Of a stretch of 9,401 nucleotides of DNA, positions 1 to 5,834 are shown one piece after another (the first letter of the stretch is position 1; each line of letters starts with the position of its first letter). The translations under genes were made by a program, and so were the position numbers. Origin of the DNA: DASPJL01 sp035628645 (GTDB lineage Bacteria; Bacteroidota; Bacteroidia; Cytophagales; Cyclobacteriaceae); NCBI GenBank assembly GCA_035628645.1, contig DASPJL010000149.1, positions 1-9,401 of the forward strand, in the 5' to 3' direction. The notes below the pieces were generated by a model. The model did no database searches. It was not told where the DNA came from and saw only the letters and a program-made list of their open reading frames with translations.

Positions 1-495
1 AACCTACAAGGCTTTGTACAATGTACGCCAAGAACGGTAGGCTGGTCAAGTTCAAGATGGACGACAGAAGATGCAGGAAGCGGTTATATAAGATTTAAAA
101 ACGTATGGCAGCCTAATCAGTACATCCACGTAGAGAACCTCCAAAATCAGGCCCAACATGGAACCATCTATGCCGCATGGCAAAGTGCTCAATGGATCCT
201 TGAACCGGTGACAGGTGCAAGACTGGGAGAAGGCGAAGATCAAGCTGAAGAAACAACCGTTTCCTTATTCCCTAATCCTGTGACACTAGGAGCATTAAAA
301 GTAAATGTTCCACAATTATCAGGAGAAGTAGAGATCCAGATCAGAAATGCACAAGGACTACTGGTAAATAAAAGCAAGACACAAATCACAAATTCAGGAG
401 TAAGTCTTAATGTAGCAGATCTGAAAAGCGGCGCTTATGTTCTCCATATTAAAAGTGCAGATAAAGTCATTATCAGGAAGTTTTTAGTTAGATAA
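1..495 (+). CDS. Secreted protein, C-terminal part: beta-trefoil lectin-like repeats plus T9SS type A sorting domain (5' truncated)
   Basis: The frame is open from base 1 to the TAA at 493-495, giving 164 residues of a protein that starts outside the window. Residues 1-73 resemble ricin-type beta-trefoil (carbohydrate-binding) repeats: a turn GWSSSRWTTED, then YIRFKNVWQPNQYIHVEN, then AAWQSAQWILEP, whose QW pair is the hallmark of such repeats. A short acidic linker (about 77-86) leads to a roughly 75-residue C-terminal domain. That domain begins LFPNPV and ends with SGAYVLHI and IRKFLVR, the standard pattern of the type IX secretion C-terminal signal (Por_Secre_tail). By family knowledge the protein crosses the outer membrane through T9SS and is released or surface-anchored. 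Proteins with this layout often carry an N-terminal glycoside hydrolase or lyase, but the catalytic part is not visible, so the substrate is unknown. The sorting domain is secure; the lectin assignment is good but not certain. Confidence 0.85.
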   Translation, partial: NLQGFVQCTPRTVGWSSSRWTTEDAGSGYIRFKNVWQPNQYIHVENLQNQAQHGTIYAAWQSAQWILEPVTGARLGEGEDQAEETTVSLFPNPVTLGALKVNVPQLSGEVEIQIRNAQGLLVNKSKTQITNSGVSLNVADLKSGAYVLHIKSADKVIIRKFLVR

Positions 496-544
496 TAAGG
501 TTAGAAAAAGATGTAAAAGTCTTCAAAGCTTAAAGGTAAATTAG

Positions 545-576
545 AAATGCCCCGAATTTAGTTTGGGGCATTTTTT
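545..576 (+). terminator. Rho-independent terminator of the T9SS protein gene
   Basis: A perfect 9-bp stem pairs AAATGCCCC (545-553) with GGGGCATTT (565-573). It can extend by a G-T and two A-T pairs into the loop. The stem runs into a T tract at 571-576, about 50 bases after the stop codon. The GC core followed by T6 is the classical intrinsic terminator form, so the next genes are a separate transcription unit. Confidence 0.85.
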
Positions 577-637
577 ATGATGTAAGGTTCAATTTGGTCG
601 AAGCAGATAGGTTTAATATAATTCTCTTAAAACGATA

Positions 638-676
638 AATATTTATTGATAAACAATAAATATTATTTGTTTATCA
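638..676. promoter_or_regulatory. Overlapping inverted repeats, candidate operator of the DUF2975/HTH unit
   Basis: Two perfect inverted repeats share a centre. The first pairs AATATTTATTG (638-648) with CAATAAATATT (654-664) across 5 bases. The second pairs TGATAAACAA (647-656) with TTGTTTATCA (667-676) across 10 bases. They lie about 200 bases upstream of the DUF2975 gene, and the right edge overlaps the TTTG of a promoter candidate. Small HTH proteins bind such dyads as dimers, and the adjacent operon encodes one, so autoregulation is a reasonable inference. AT-rich DNA produces dyads easily, but two perfect overlapping ones 10-11 bp long are unlikely to be accidental. Confidence 0.5.
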
Positions 677-697
677 ACTATTTTTATTATTAATTTG
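666..697 (+). promoter_or_regulatory. Candidate Bacteroidota promoter for the DUF2975/HTH operon
   Basis: TTTG at 666-669 is followed by 20 bases and then TTAATTTG at 690-697. The Bacteroidota primary sigma factor consensus is TTTG, 19-21 bases, TAnnTTTG, so only one position of the -7 box differs. Transcription would start near 702 and leave a leader of about 175 bases. The overlap with the inverted repeats at 638-676 fits repression by blocking the -33 element. Confidence 0.35.
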
Positions 698-820
698 TTC
701 GAAAATTCTATAAACATTTTTGCTTGTAATGTTATGATCTAGAAAAAGAATATGGACGAGCAGGCCAATTAAAAGAGATTCAAGATAGATAAAAATGCAT
801 AATTCAATTAAAGTAAGCAA

Positions 821-839
821 GAAGTTCAACGTGAACTTC
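821..839. repeat. Perfect 8-bp inverted repeat in the leader of the DUF2975 gene
   Basis: GAAGTTCA (821-828) pairs exactly with TGAACTTC (832-839) around the three bases ACG. There is no T tract, so it is not a terminator. It ends three bases before the heptamer array at 842-876. It could be a second protein-binding site or a small leader hairpin; nothing distinguishes these. Confidence 0.4.
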
Positions 840-841
840 CA

Positions 842-876
842 CAAACCCCAAACCTCAAACCTCAAACCCACAAACC
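842..876 (+). repeat. Tandem CAAACCY heptamer repeats abutting a start codon
   Basis: Four contiguous 7-base units, CAAACCC, CAAACCT, CAAACCT and CAAACCC, run from 842 to 869. A single A and a partial fifth unit, CAAACC, follow at 871-876. The array stops one base before the ATG at 878, where a ribosome binding site would normally lie, and contains no purine-rich Shine-Dalgarno sequence. This C- and A-rich, unstructured leader may help translation in a phylum that rarely uses Shine-Dalgarno pairing, or it may be a slippage-prone simple repeat. Confidence 0.7.
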
Positions 877-877
877 A

Positions 878-1504
878 ATGAAAACCATAGGAAAAAGATC
901 AATTGCTTCGATTTTGAAATTTATTATCAATTTTGCCTGGTACTTTCAATGGGCTATCTTGGCTTTTGTAACCGTTATATTAATTGTAGTTTTTATCAAC
1001 AAAGATTATGTGGATCATGATGTAATGGTTAAAATATCAAAGCCGATAACATCATTTACCGTTACTGCGAAAAATCCGGATTACGCGGAACCTACTTTGA
1101 TTGTCGAATCAGCAAAACTAAACTTTAAGAATAAAGTCGATGCAGTCCTGATTATGGAATCCTTTCTGTTTTTAAGTCTTATTTTCTTTTTTTCGTTGAC
1201 TATAACCTACCTCGTAAAAAAGATTTTCAACACTTTAACTGAAAACACGCCTTTTGTTCCTGAAAATGCAAAGCGGTTAAAACAGATAGGTTTTTTAATT
1301 ATTCTATATGCACCACTGAAAATTGCTTACGATCTGGTCAGTCATTCTAAAGCAACAATGAATTTTCTTATTGATAATGCACCCATCGGTACAGAGTTTA
1401 ATTTTCATTTTGAAACCATTATAGCCGGTTTGGTTATTTTGGTGATCGCAGAGATATTTAGAATTGGTACCCATTTAAAAGAAGAACAAGACCTAACCGT
1501 ATAA
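878..1504 (+). CDS. DUF2975 family four-helix membrane protein (YoaS-like)
   Basis: This 208-residue integral membrane protein has four hydrophobic segments, at about residues 18-40, 90-115, 136-156 and 179-197. Between the first two helices is a roughly 50-residue extracytoplasmic stretch. Two family signatures are visible: TPFVPENAKRLKQIG at 124-138, just after the second helix, and the C-terminal AEIFRIGTHL followed by KEEQDLTV. These match DUF2975, typified by Bacillus subtilis YoaS, whose biochemical role is unknown. The next gene, a small HTH regulator, starts three bases after the stop, the same pairing as yoaS/yozG, so the two are surely co-transcribed. The ATG at 878 is chosen because the reading frame then begins with a basic stretch before the first helix. 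There is no Shine-Dalgarno sequence; a heptamer array takes its place. The family call is firm and the function unknown. Confidence 0.9.
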   Translation: MKTIGKRSIASILKFIINFAWYFQWAILAFVTVILIVVFINKDYVDHDVMVKISKPITSFTVTAKNPDYAEPTLIVESAKLNFKNKVDAVLIMESFLFLSLIFFFSLTITYLVKKIFNTLTENTPFVPENAKRLKQIGFLIILYAPLKIAYDLVSHSKATMNFLIDNAPIGTEFNFHFETIIAGLVILVIAEIFRIGTHLKEEQDLTV

Positions 1505-1507
1505 GAC

Positions 1508-1723
1508 ATGCCAATCCTAGTTAACCTTGACCTTTTGCTTGTCAAAAGAAAAATGTCGCTGACGGAATTATCTGAAAAGGTAGATATTACTATGTCCAAT
1601 TTGTCCATACTAAAACAGGGGAAAGCCAAAGCCATCAGGTTCTCTACTTTAGAAGCCATTTGCCGGGAGTTGAAATGTAAGCCGGGAGATTTGTTGGATT
1701 TTGAGGAAAGTGAAAAGTTATGA
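1508..1723 (+). CDS. Small Cro/C1-type HTH transcriptional regulator (YozG-like)
   Basis: This 71-residue DNA-binding protein consists almost entirely of a Cro/C1-type helix-turn-helix domain. The helices lie at about residues 16-36 (SLTELSEKVDITMSNLSILK, where SNLSILK is the recognition helix) and at 43-62 (RFSTLEAICRELKCKPGDLL). The opening MPILVNLDLLL and the segment GKAKAIRFSTLEAICRELKCKPGDLL are typical of the YozG-type regulators found next to DUF2975 genes. With no ligand or sensor domain, any signal probably comes through the membrane partner encoded just upstream. The likely target is its own operon, at the inverted repeats at 638-676; that is an inference. Family assignment is strong. 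Confidence 0.9.
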   Translation: MPILVNLDLLLVKRKMSLTELSEKVDITMSNLSILKQGKAKAIRFSTLEAICRELKCKPGDLLDFEESEKL

Positions 1724-1760
1724 AGTCCTGGCTTTTTATAAAAAATGAATTTTGTATAAT

Positions 1761-1768
1761 TACATTTG
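1761..1768 (+). promoter_or_regulatory. Possible -7 element upstream of the DUF4932-like gene
   Basis: TACATTTG exactly fits the Bacteroidota -7 consensus TAnnTTTG and lies about 80 bases before the ATG at 1849, after the HTH gene has ended. No clear TTTG lies 19-21 bases upstream, only a T-rich stretch at 1733-1737, so this is a half-promoter match and tentative. Confidence 0.2.
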
Positions 1769-1848
1769 GATGACAGGTTGCTGATTTTTTGCCCGTCACT
1801 CTATTCTTCAAAAATAAAATGTTGATCTATTTTGTAACTTTTTAGACT

Positions 1849-3249
1849 ATGATAAAAAATCTTGCCATTGTTTTTATTTTTATTACTATTTGCGGTGAAA
1901 CCTTATGTCAAAGCAATTTACCAGTTTTAAAGTCTACTCAGGATAAAGTAAGCGTCAGGGATGGTGATATGTTTCATAAGAATGCCTGGTATATTTCTCC
2001 AAGTGTAAGACCAGATGTATTTGAAACAGAGGTTACTAATGCCAAGAATGTTTCTTTTATTACTGACCTTGATTCGATCAGTTTCCATGTACAAGCCGGC
2101 GGAATATATGATTTTATAATACTCCTTAATGAAAAGGACTCCGCCTATACTCGTATTCAGGCTATTGAATTTAAAGAACCCGCGGTTTTTTCAAATGAAT
2201 ACATACAGGAACATGATGGGAAGACTTTTGTAGAAATCCCGGAAGTTCATGAATTAATGAATGTAATTTTCGCTTTAACAGAAACAGGTAGGAATGATCG
2301 CGACATTGTAGAGACGGGAAGCCAATACTATGGTAAGGTATTGAAAGAATTCAAGCAATTTGAAAATGATCTCCTGGTTAAGAAGATAGATTCCCTTTTG
2401 AGAATGGGATCTTATTTTCAATTGAAAATGGATTCTTACGCTTATGAGTTTGATGATAACAATCAAATAATGAAGAGTAAAGTTTACGACAGGCTTTCAT
2501 GGGGAAAAAGCAATAGGGTCGCTCCATACGTCAATTTACTTCAAGACTTTGCAGACAAAACAAATTTCAGGAGATTTTACAAGGAAAATGAAGAGACTTA
2601 TGATCAGCAGATTAAATGTTATCAGGACACGCTGAAGATAAAAGAAATGCAAAAGTGGCTCAACAAGAATTTCCCTTCCACCCAGTACAATTCATTTAAG
2701 ATAGTTTTCTCACCTTTGGTTTCAGGTAATCAATCTGCCAACTGGTTTGAGAATAACGGGTTTAAAGAGGCACAAGTACATGTAAATTTTCCTTATCCCT
2801 TTGGTAATTGGCTTAGAGGATTGTCACCGGAAGCTGCGATGGTTAGGAAAGGCGATATCGTATTTACAGAATTGAATCACGCTTTCATAAATCCGGAGGC
2901 GGAGAAGCCGATTTACCGGTCTAAAATAGATTCCGCACTTAATAATCTAGATTATTGGATAGAACAAGGTAAACCTTCCTCTAATTATAATAGCGCGTAT
3001 TCCTGCTTTAATGAATATATGAACTGGGGGATGGTCAGTTTAAGATATCTGGACTTCGCGCCTAAAAATGAACAAGAACTGATGTTAGGAAGAATAGAAG
3101 AATTTATGACTAACGGACGAGGATTTACAAGATTTAAGGATTTCAATCAATTCCTGATAAAGACCTATAGGAATAGAAATGAAAATCAGTCAATAGCAGA
3201 CATATATCCTAAAATTGTGGGCTGGTTTATGGAGCAGTCAATTAAATAA
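1849..3249 (+). CDS. Exported DUF4932-like protein with altered HExxH-type motif
   Basis: This 466-residue protein starts with a signal peptide: MIKN, a hydrophobic run IAIVF-like through residue 16, then a probable cleavage near LC-QSN around residues 19-21. It should therefore be periplasmic or outer-membrane associated. An N-terminal beta-rich region (about 30-125) precedes a larger helical part. Residues 338-348 read VFTELNHAFINP-like, with T340-E341-L342-N343-H344. DUF4932 proteins, as I recall them, carry a zinc-protease-like HExxH at this place; here the first His is Thr, while Glu and the second His remain. A downstream FNEYMNWGM (387-395) supplies E389, a candidate third ligand of the gluzincin type. 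It could be an unusual metallopeptidase or a non-catalytic relative. It has its own upstream gap and no operon partner. The family call is moderately sure and the activity is unknown. Confidence 0.7.
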   Translation: MIKNLAIVFIFITICGETLCQSNLPVLKSTQDKVSVRDGDMFHKNAWYISPSVRPDVFETEVTNAKNVSFITDLDSISFHVQAGGIYDFIILLNEKDSAYTRIQAIEFKEPAVFSNEYIQEHDGKTFVEIPEVHELMNVIFALTETGRNDRDIVETGSQYYGKVLKEFKQFENDLLVKKIDSLLRMGSYFQLKMDSYAYEFDDNNQIMKSKVYDRLSWGKSNRVAPYVNLLQDFADKTNFRRFYKENEETYDQQIKCYQDTLKIKEMQKWLNKNFPSTQYNSFKIVFSPLVSGNQSANWFENNGFKEAQVHVNFPYPFGNWLRGLSPEAAMVRKGDIVFTELNHAFINPEAEKPIYRSKIDSALNNLDYWIEQGKPSSNYNSAYSCFNEYMNWGMVSLRYLDFAPKNEQELMLGRIEEFMTNGRGFTRFKDFNQFLIKTYRNRNENQSIADIYPKIVGWFMEQSIK

Positions 3250-3421
3250 AAGGACGAGATGATATCTTACATTTATTTGAGTGCAGAGCTTTCTTTTATT
3301 GAGTTAAAAGTGAGTAAAGTGAGAAACAATGTAAATAGTTTAGGAATAGTCAAAACGCGATTTTTTTAGTTTCCTTTTTAAATTATATGTTAATTCCTAA
3401 AGTTTAAATATTTGATAAAAA

Positions 3422-4021
3422 ATGAAAAAAATCTTTCTCATTCTATTTGTATTTTTTCTTTTCTCGCTTTCTTGTCAGAAAAATGAAATAAGACCTGCGT
3501 CCACTCCATTTTTAGAATTTCGATCAATAACTCAAGAGGAAAGTGCCCATGAGCTTTACGCTAACTATTTAAGCATAAAAACCTATTTTACTGATGGAGA
3601 TATGGATTTGGGACTAAATGGAATATTAGAGGAAGATAAACAGTTTGGATTAATATCTGGTGATCCTGACACTCCTGAAATTGACACGATTCCAAATCCA
3701 CTTTTTTATAATTATTTTATTACAGGTTACAAAAGAGAAAATGGTATTTATAAAGAATTTTTGTCAGAAAACGCTAGACTAAACTTAAATGGAAGATTTC
3801 CAAGACTATCTGAGGATAGAAGTGAAGTACTGCAACAAGGACCTTTTGTAATATCTAAACATGGAAGGTGGAAAGGAGAGATTGAATATAAAATCCGTAT
3901 TGGACCTGGTTTTATAAATGAAGTAGATAAAGATTCCATTAAGTTTAAGGTATCAATACTTGACAGAGCAAAAAATAAAAGTAATGATGTTGTAACGAAA
4001 GCTATTGTAGTATTGGATTGA
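3422..4021 (+). CDS. Small surface lipoprotein with a DGDMDLGL motif
   Basis: This 199-residue protein begins MKKIF, has a hydrophobic run to residue 16, and then a cysteine at 18 in the context FSLSC, a relaxed lipobox. The residues after the cysteine, QKNE, resemble the QKDDE-type lipoprotein export signal of Bacteroidota, so surface exposure is likely but inferred. DGDMDLGL at 58-65 matches the acidic DGDxDxGL loop of a common but uncharacterised Bacteroidota lipoprotein group, possibly calcium-binding. The C-terminal part SIKFKVSILDRAKNKSNDVVT (residues 172-192) looks like the terminal beta-strands of the same group. The start is the only ATG giving a complete signal peptide. It stands alone between two intergenic gaps. 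I do not recognise a specific function. Confidence 0.8.
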   Translation: MKKIFLILFVFFLFSLSCQKNEIRPASTPFLEFRSITQEESAHELYANYLSIKTYFTDGDMDLGLNGILEEDKQFGLISGDPDTPEIDTIPNPLFYNYFITGYKRENGIYKEFLSENARLNLNGRFPRLSEDRSEVLQQGPFVISKHGRWKGEIEYKIRIGPGFINEVDKDSIKFKVSILDRAKNKSNDVVTKAIVVLD

Positions 4022-4184
4022 ATGTAAAAAACTCTCGGCTGGCGAATGCTTTAGAATTGGCATAAATTGAAGTAAATTATTTTTTTGACTGGCAAAAATT
4101 ACCTGTATAGCTTTCAAACCCATTTTTTATATATGTATTTTCTGGAACCCATCCTCTTCTTTTTATCAGTCTATACGGTCATTA

Positions 4185-5174
4185 TTGATAAAAGCCCGAA
4201 GCCGCACCTATCATTCAGTAAATTCTGTTATGCTCAATGCATATTGGGAAATAGGTAGGATGATTGTAGAAGAAGAACAAAATGGAAAAGACAGAGCAGA
4301 CTATGGAAAGTACTTGATTAAAAATCTATCTGTTCAACTAAAACAAGAATTTGGGAAAGGTTTTGAGGAAAGGAATTTATGGTTTTTTAAGTCATTCTTT
4401 CTAAGTTTTCCAATTCTGAACGCACTGCGTTCAGAATTGACATGGACACATTATCGATTATTAACCAGGGTCAATAATGAAAAAGCCAAAGAATTTTATA
4501 TCAATGAAGCAATAACAGGAGATTGGAGCACCAGGACATTAGAAAGGAACATAAATTCTTTTTATTATGAGAGATTGCTTTCGAGTAAAAACAATAAGGA
4601 AGTAACTGAGAGACAAAATAATACTAAAGAGCCGATTAACCACAAAGATTTCATTAAAGATCCTTATGTACTGGAGTTTCTAAACATTCCTGAAATGAAC
4701 TACTACCTGGAAAGGGATCTGGAATCTGGTTTGATTGAAAAGCTGCAGAAGTTTTTGCTTGAGTTGGGCAAGGGCTTTGCTTTTGTTGCCAGACAGCAGC
4801 GGATTTCTACTGAAACTTCGCACTTCTATATTGATTTGGTTTTCTATCACTACCTTCTCAAATGTTTTGTACTCATTGATTTGAAGGTAGGGAAATTAAC
4901 CCATCAGGACATTGGTCAAATGGACATGTATGTTAGAATGTATGAAGACAAAATGAAAAACCAGGGAGATAACCCTACAATCGGTATAATTCTGTGTAGT
5001 GAAAAGGAGGAAGCAGTGGTCAAATATTCTGTATTAAAAGATAATGAGCGATTGTTTGCTTCAACCTATAAACTTTATTTACCGACAGAAGAAGAATTAA
5101 AGGCCGAACTGGAAAGAGAGGTATCCATTTTAAAAGAACAACAAGCAGAATATCAAATCAAAAGAAACTTTTAG
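4185..5174 (+). CDS. DUF1016 (YhcG-type) PDDEXK nuclease, start uncertain
   Basis: From the TTG at 4185 the product has 329 residues. The DUF1016 N-terminal domain is recognised by AYWEIGRMIVEEEQ (19-32), FEERNLWFFKSFFLSFP (60-76), SELTWTHYRLL (83-93) and WSTRTLERNINSFYYERLL (114-132). The C-terminal nuclease domain shows FYIDLVFYH with D217, then LIDLKVG with D232 and K234, then GQMDMYV with Q245: the D, (D/E)xK and Q pattern of PDDEXK enzymes. The family acts on DNA, and some members neighbour type I restriction genes; none is seen here. The true N-terminus should lie upstream: the same frame, open from 4089, reads FYQSIRSLLIKARSR at 4161-4205, as the family expects, but contains no ATG, GTG or TTG before 4185. 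A non-AUG start or a lost base near 4160-4164 would explain this. The family is certain; integrity is doubtful. Confidence 0.85.
   Translation: MIKARSRTYHSVNSVMLNAYWEIGRMIVEEEQNGKDRADYGKYLIKNLSVQLKQEFGKGFEERNLWFFKSFFLSFPILNALRSELTWTHYRLLTRVNNEKAKEFYINEAITGDWSTRTLERNINSFYYERLLSSKNNKEVTERQNNTKEPINHKDFIKDPYVLEFLNIPEMNYYLERDLESGLIEKLQKFLLELGKGFAFVARQQRISTETSHFYIDLVFYHYLLKCFVLIDLKVGKLTHQDIGQMDMYVRMYEDKMKNQGDNPTIGIILCSEKEEAVVKYSVLKDNERLFASTYKLYLPTEEELKAELEREVSILKEQQAEYQIKRNF
4411..4439. repeat. Perfect 13-bp palindromic hairpin inside the DUF1016 coding sequence
   Basis: CAATTCTGAACGC (4411-4423) and GCGTTCAGAATTG (4427-4439) are exact reverse complements separated by ACT. Both arms are translated, encoding the PILNALRSELT region of the N-terminal domain. 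There is no T tract, so it is not a terminator. It may be a fixed mobile palindrome, a structure affecting the mRNA, or a codon-level by-product of the conserved ALRSEL protein motif. Confidence 0.85.
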
Positions 5175-5185
5175 TCCACCTAAAC

Positions 5186-5821
5186 TTAAATCTTTCTTGC
5201 TATATAAATTAAATCAGTAGTGAAGGTTCCATCAGTTTCAGGGTAATCCTTTGTATAAAACTTTTCCATCACAAATCCATTTTCAGTTAATTTTTCTTCC
5301 ACGTTATTTCTTTGGTGATATTATATATAAATCTCATTATCACCTGTAAAACTTGTTTTCTCAAATCCTGATTTTTCAACAGGGCCTTCCATGCAACTCA
5401 AATATAAATATGCTCCCTCGCAAGTTAACTTTCCTATATTACTGAAAAGTAGATTTAAATCTTCATAAGACAAATAAGGTAAACAAAAAGCTGCTCCGAT
5501 TCCATTAAATTTCTTTTTGATCCGATCGATATTTCTAATATCCATAAGTTCAAATTCTGCATCCGGATTATTTGTTTTAGCTGCCTTTATCATCTCCGGT
5601 GCCAGGTCTATTCCCAATATCTTAAGGTCCGGTCGCTTATTTAATAAATGCTTTACAATATTTCCCGGGCCACATCCTAATTCGAATATATTAGCATGGG
5701 AGGAAGAAAATTTAGAAAATCTTTAAAAGTGTCATGATACAAATCAAAAAGTCATGAACTTTTCTACATATTCTTCAACATGTTGATTGTAAATATCTAC
5801 TGTTTTAAGCTGATTGTCCAT
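5186..5821 (-). pseudogene. SAM-dependent methyltransferase pseudogene (two frameshifts and a nonsense codon)
   Basis: Read leftward from the ATG at 5821, the ancestral product was about 211 residues, a class I methyltransferase of the type that methylates small molecules. The start reads MDNQLKTVDIYNQHVEEYVEKF. An extra base in the run of five A on the plus strand at 5746-5750 throws it out of frame, into TGA. After the shift it reads DLYHDTFKDFLNFLPP. A second, missing base near 5698-5703 restores the first frame, giving ANIFELGCGPGNIVKHLL with SAM motif I (FELGCGPGN, near 5659-5690), then GIDLAPEM. The frame is cut again by TAA at 5321-5323, yet the same frame continues to a sensible end (FTTDLIYIARKI, stop 5186-5188). 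Three lesions make a sequencing artefact unlikely. It lies 13 bases downstream of the LacI gene on the same strand and is convergent with the DUF1016 gene. Confidence 0.85.
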
Positions 5822-5834
5822 TTTAAATAATTTA

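Noticed and set aside
674..871. A 65-codon open frame on the minus strand, hydrophobic.
   Set aside because: Its start arises from the complement of the heptamer array and it crosses the promoter and leader of the DUF2975 gene; no family resemblance.
1769..1802. GATGACAGG and CCCGTCACTC flanking a T6 run after the HTH gene, looking like a terminator.
   Set aside because: The stem has a mismatch and the T run is in the loop, not after the stem.
3339..3401. TTTAGGAAT (3339-3347) repeated inverted as ATTCCTAAA (3393-3401) upstream of the lipoprotein gene.
   Set aside because: Nine-base arms 45 bases apart in very AT-rich DNA can easily be chance; no supporting promoter or terminator features.
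4161..4193. TTTTATCA and TGATAAAA as a dyad across the apparent start of the DUF1016 gene.
   Set aside because: Eight AT-rich base pairs with a 17-base gap, lying in sequence that appears to be coding; not convincing as an operator.
5731..5740. GTCATGATAC occurs here and again at 6998-7007 with similar flanks.
   Set aside because: The first copy is coding sequence of the methyltransferase remnant; two copies of a 10-mer do not establish a regulatory repeat.
4185..5821. The DUF1016 nuclease and the methyltransferase as a restriction-modification or other defence pair.
   Set aside because: They are convergent, the methyltransferase is broken, and its motif and size fit small-molecule methyltransferases rather than a DNA methylase; there is no specificity subunit nearby.
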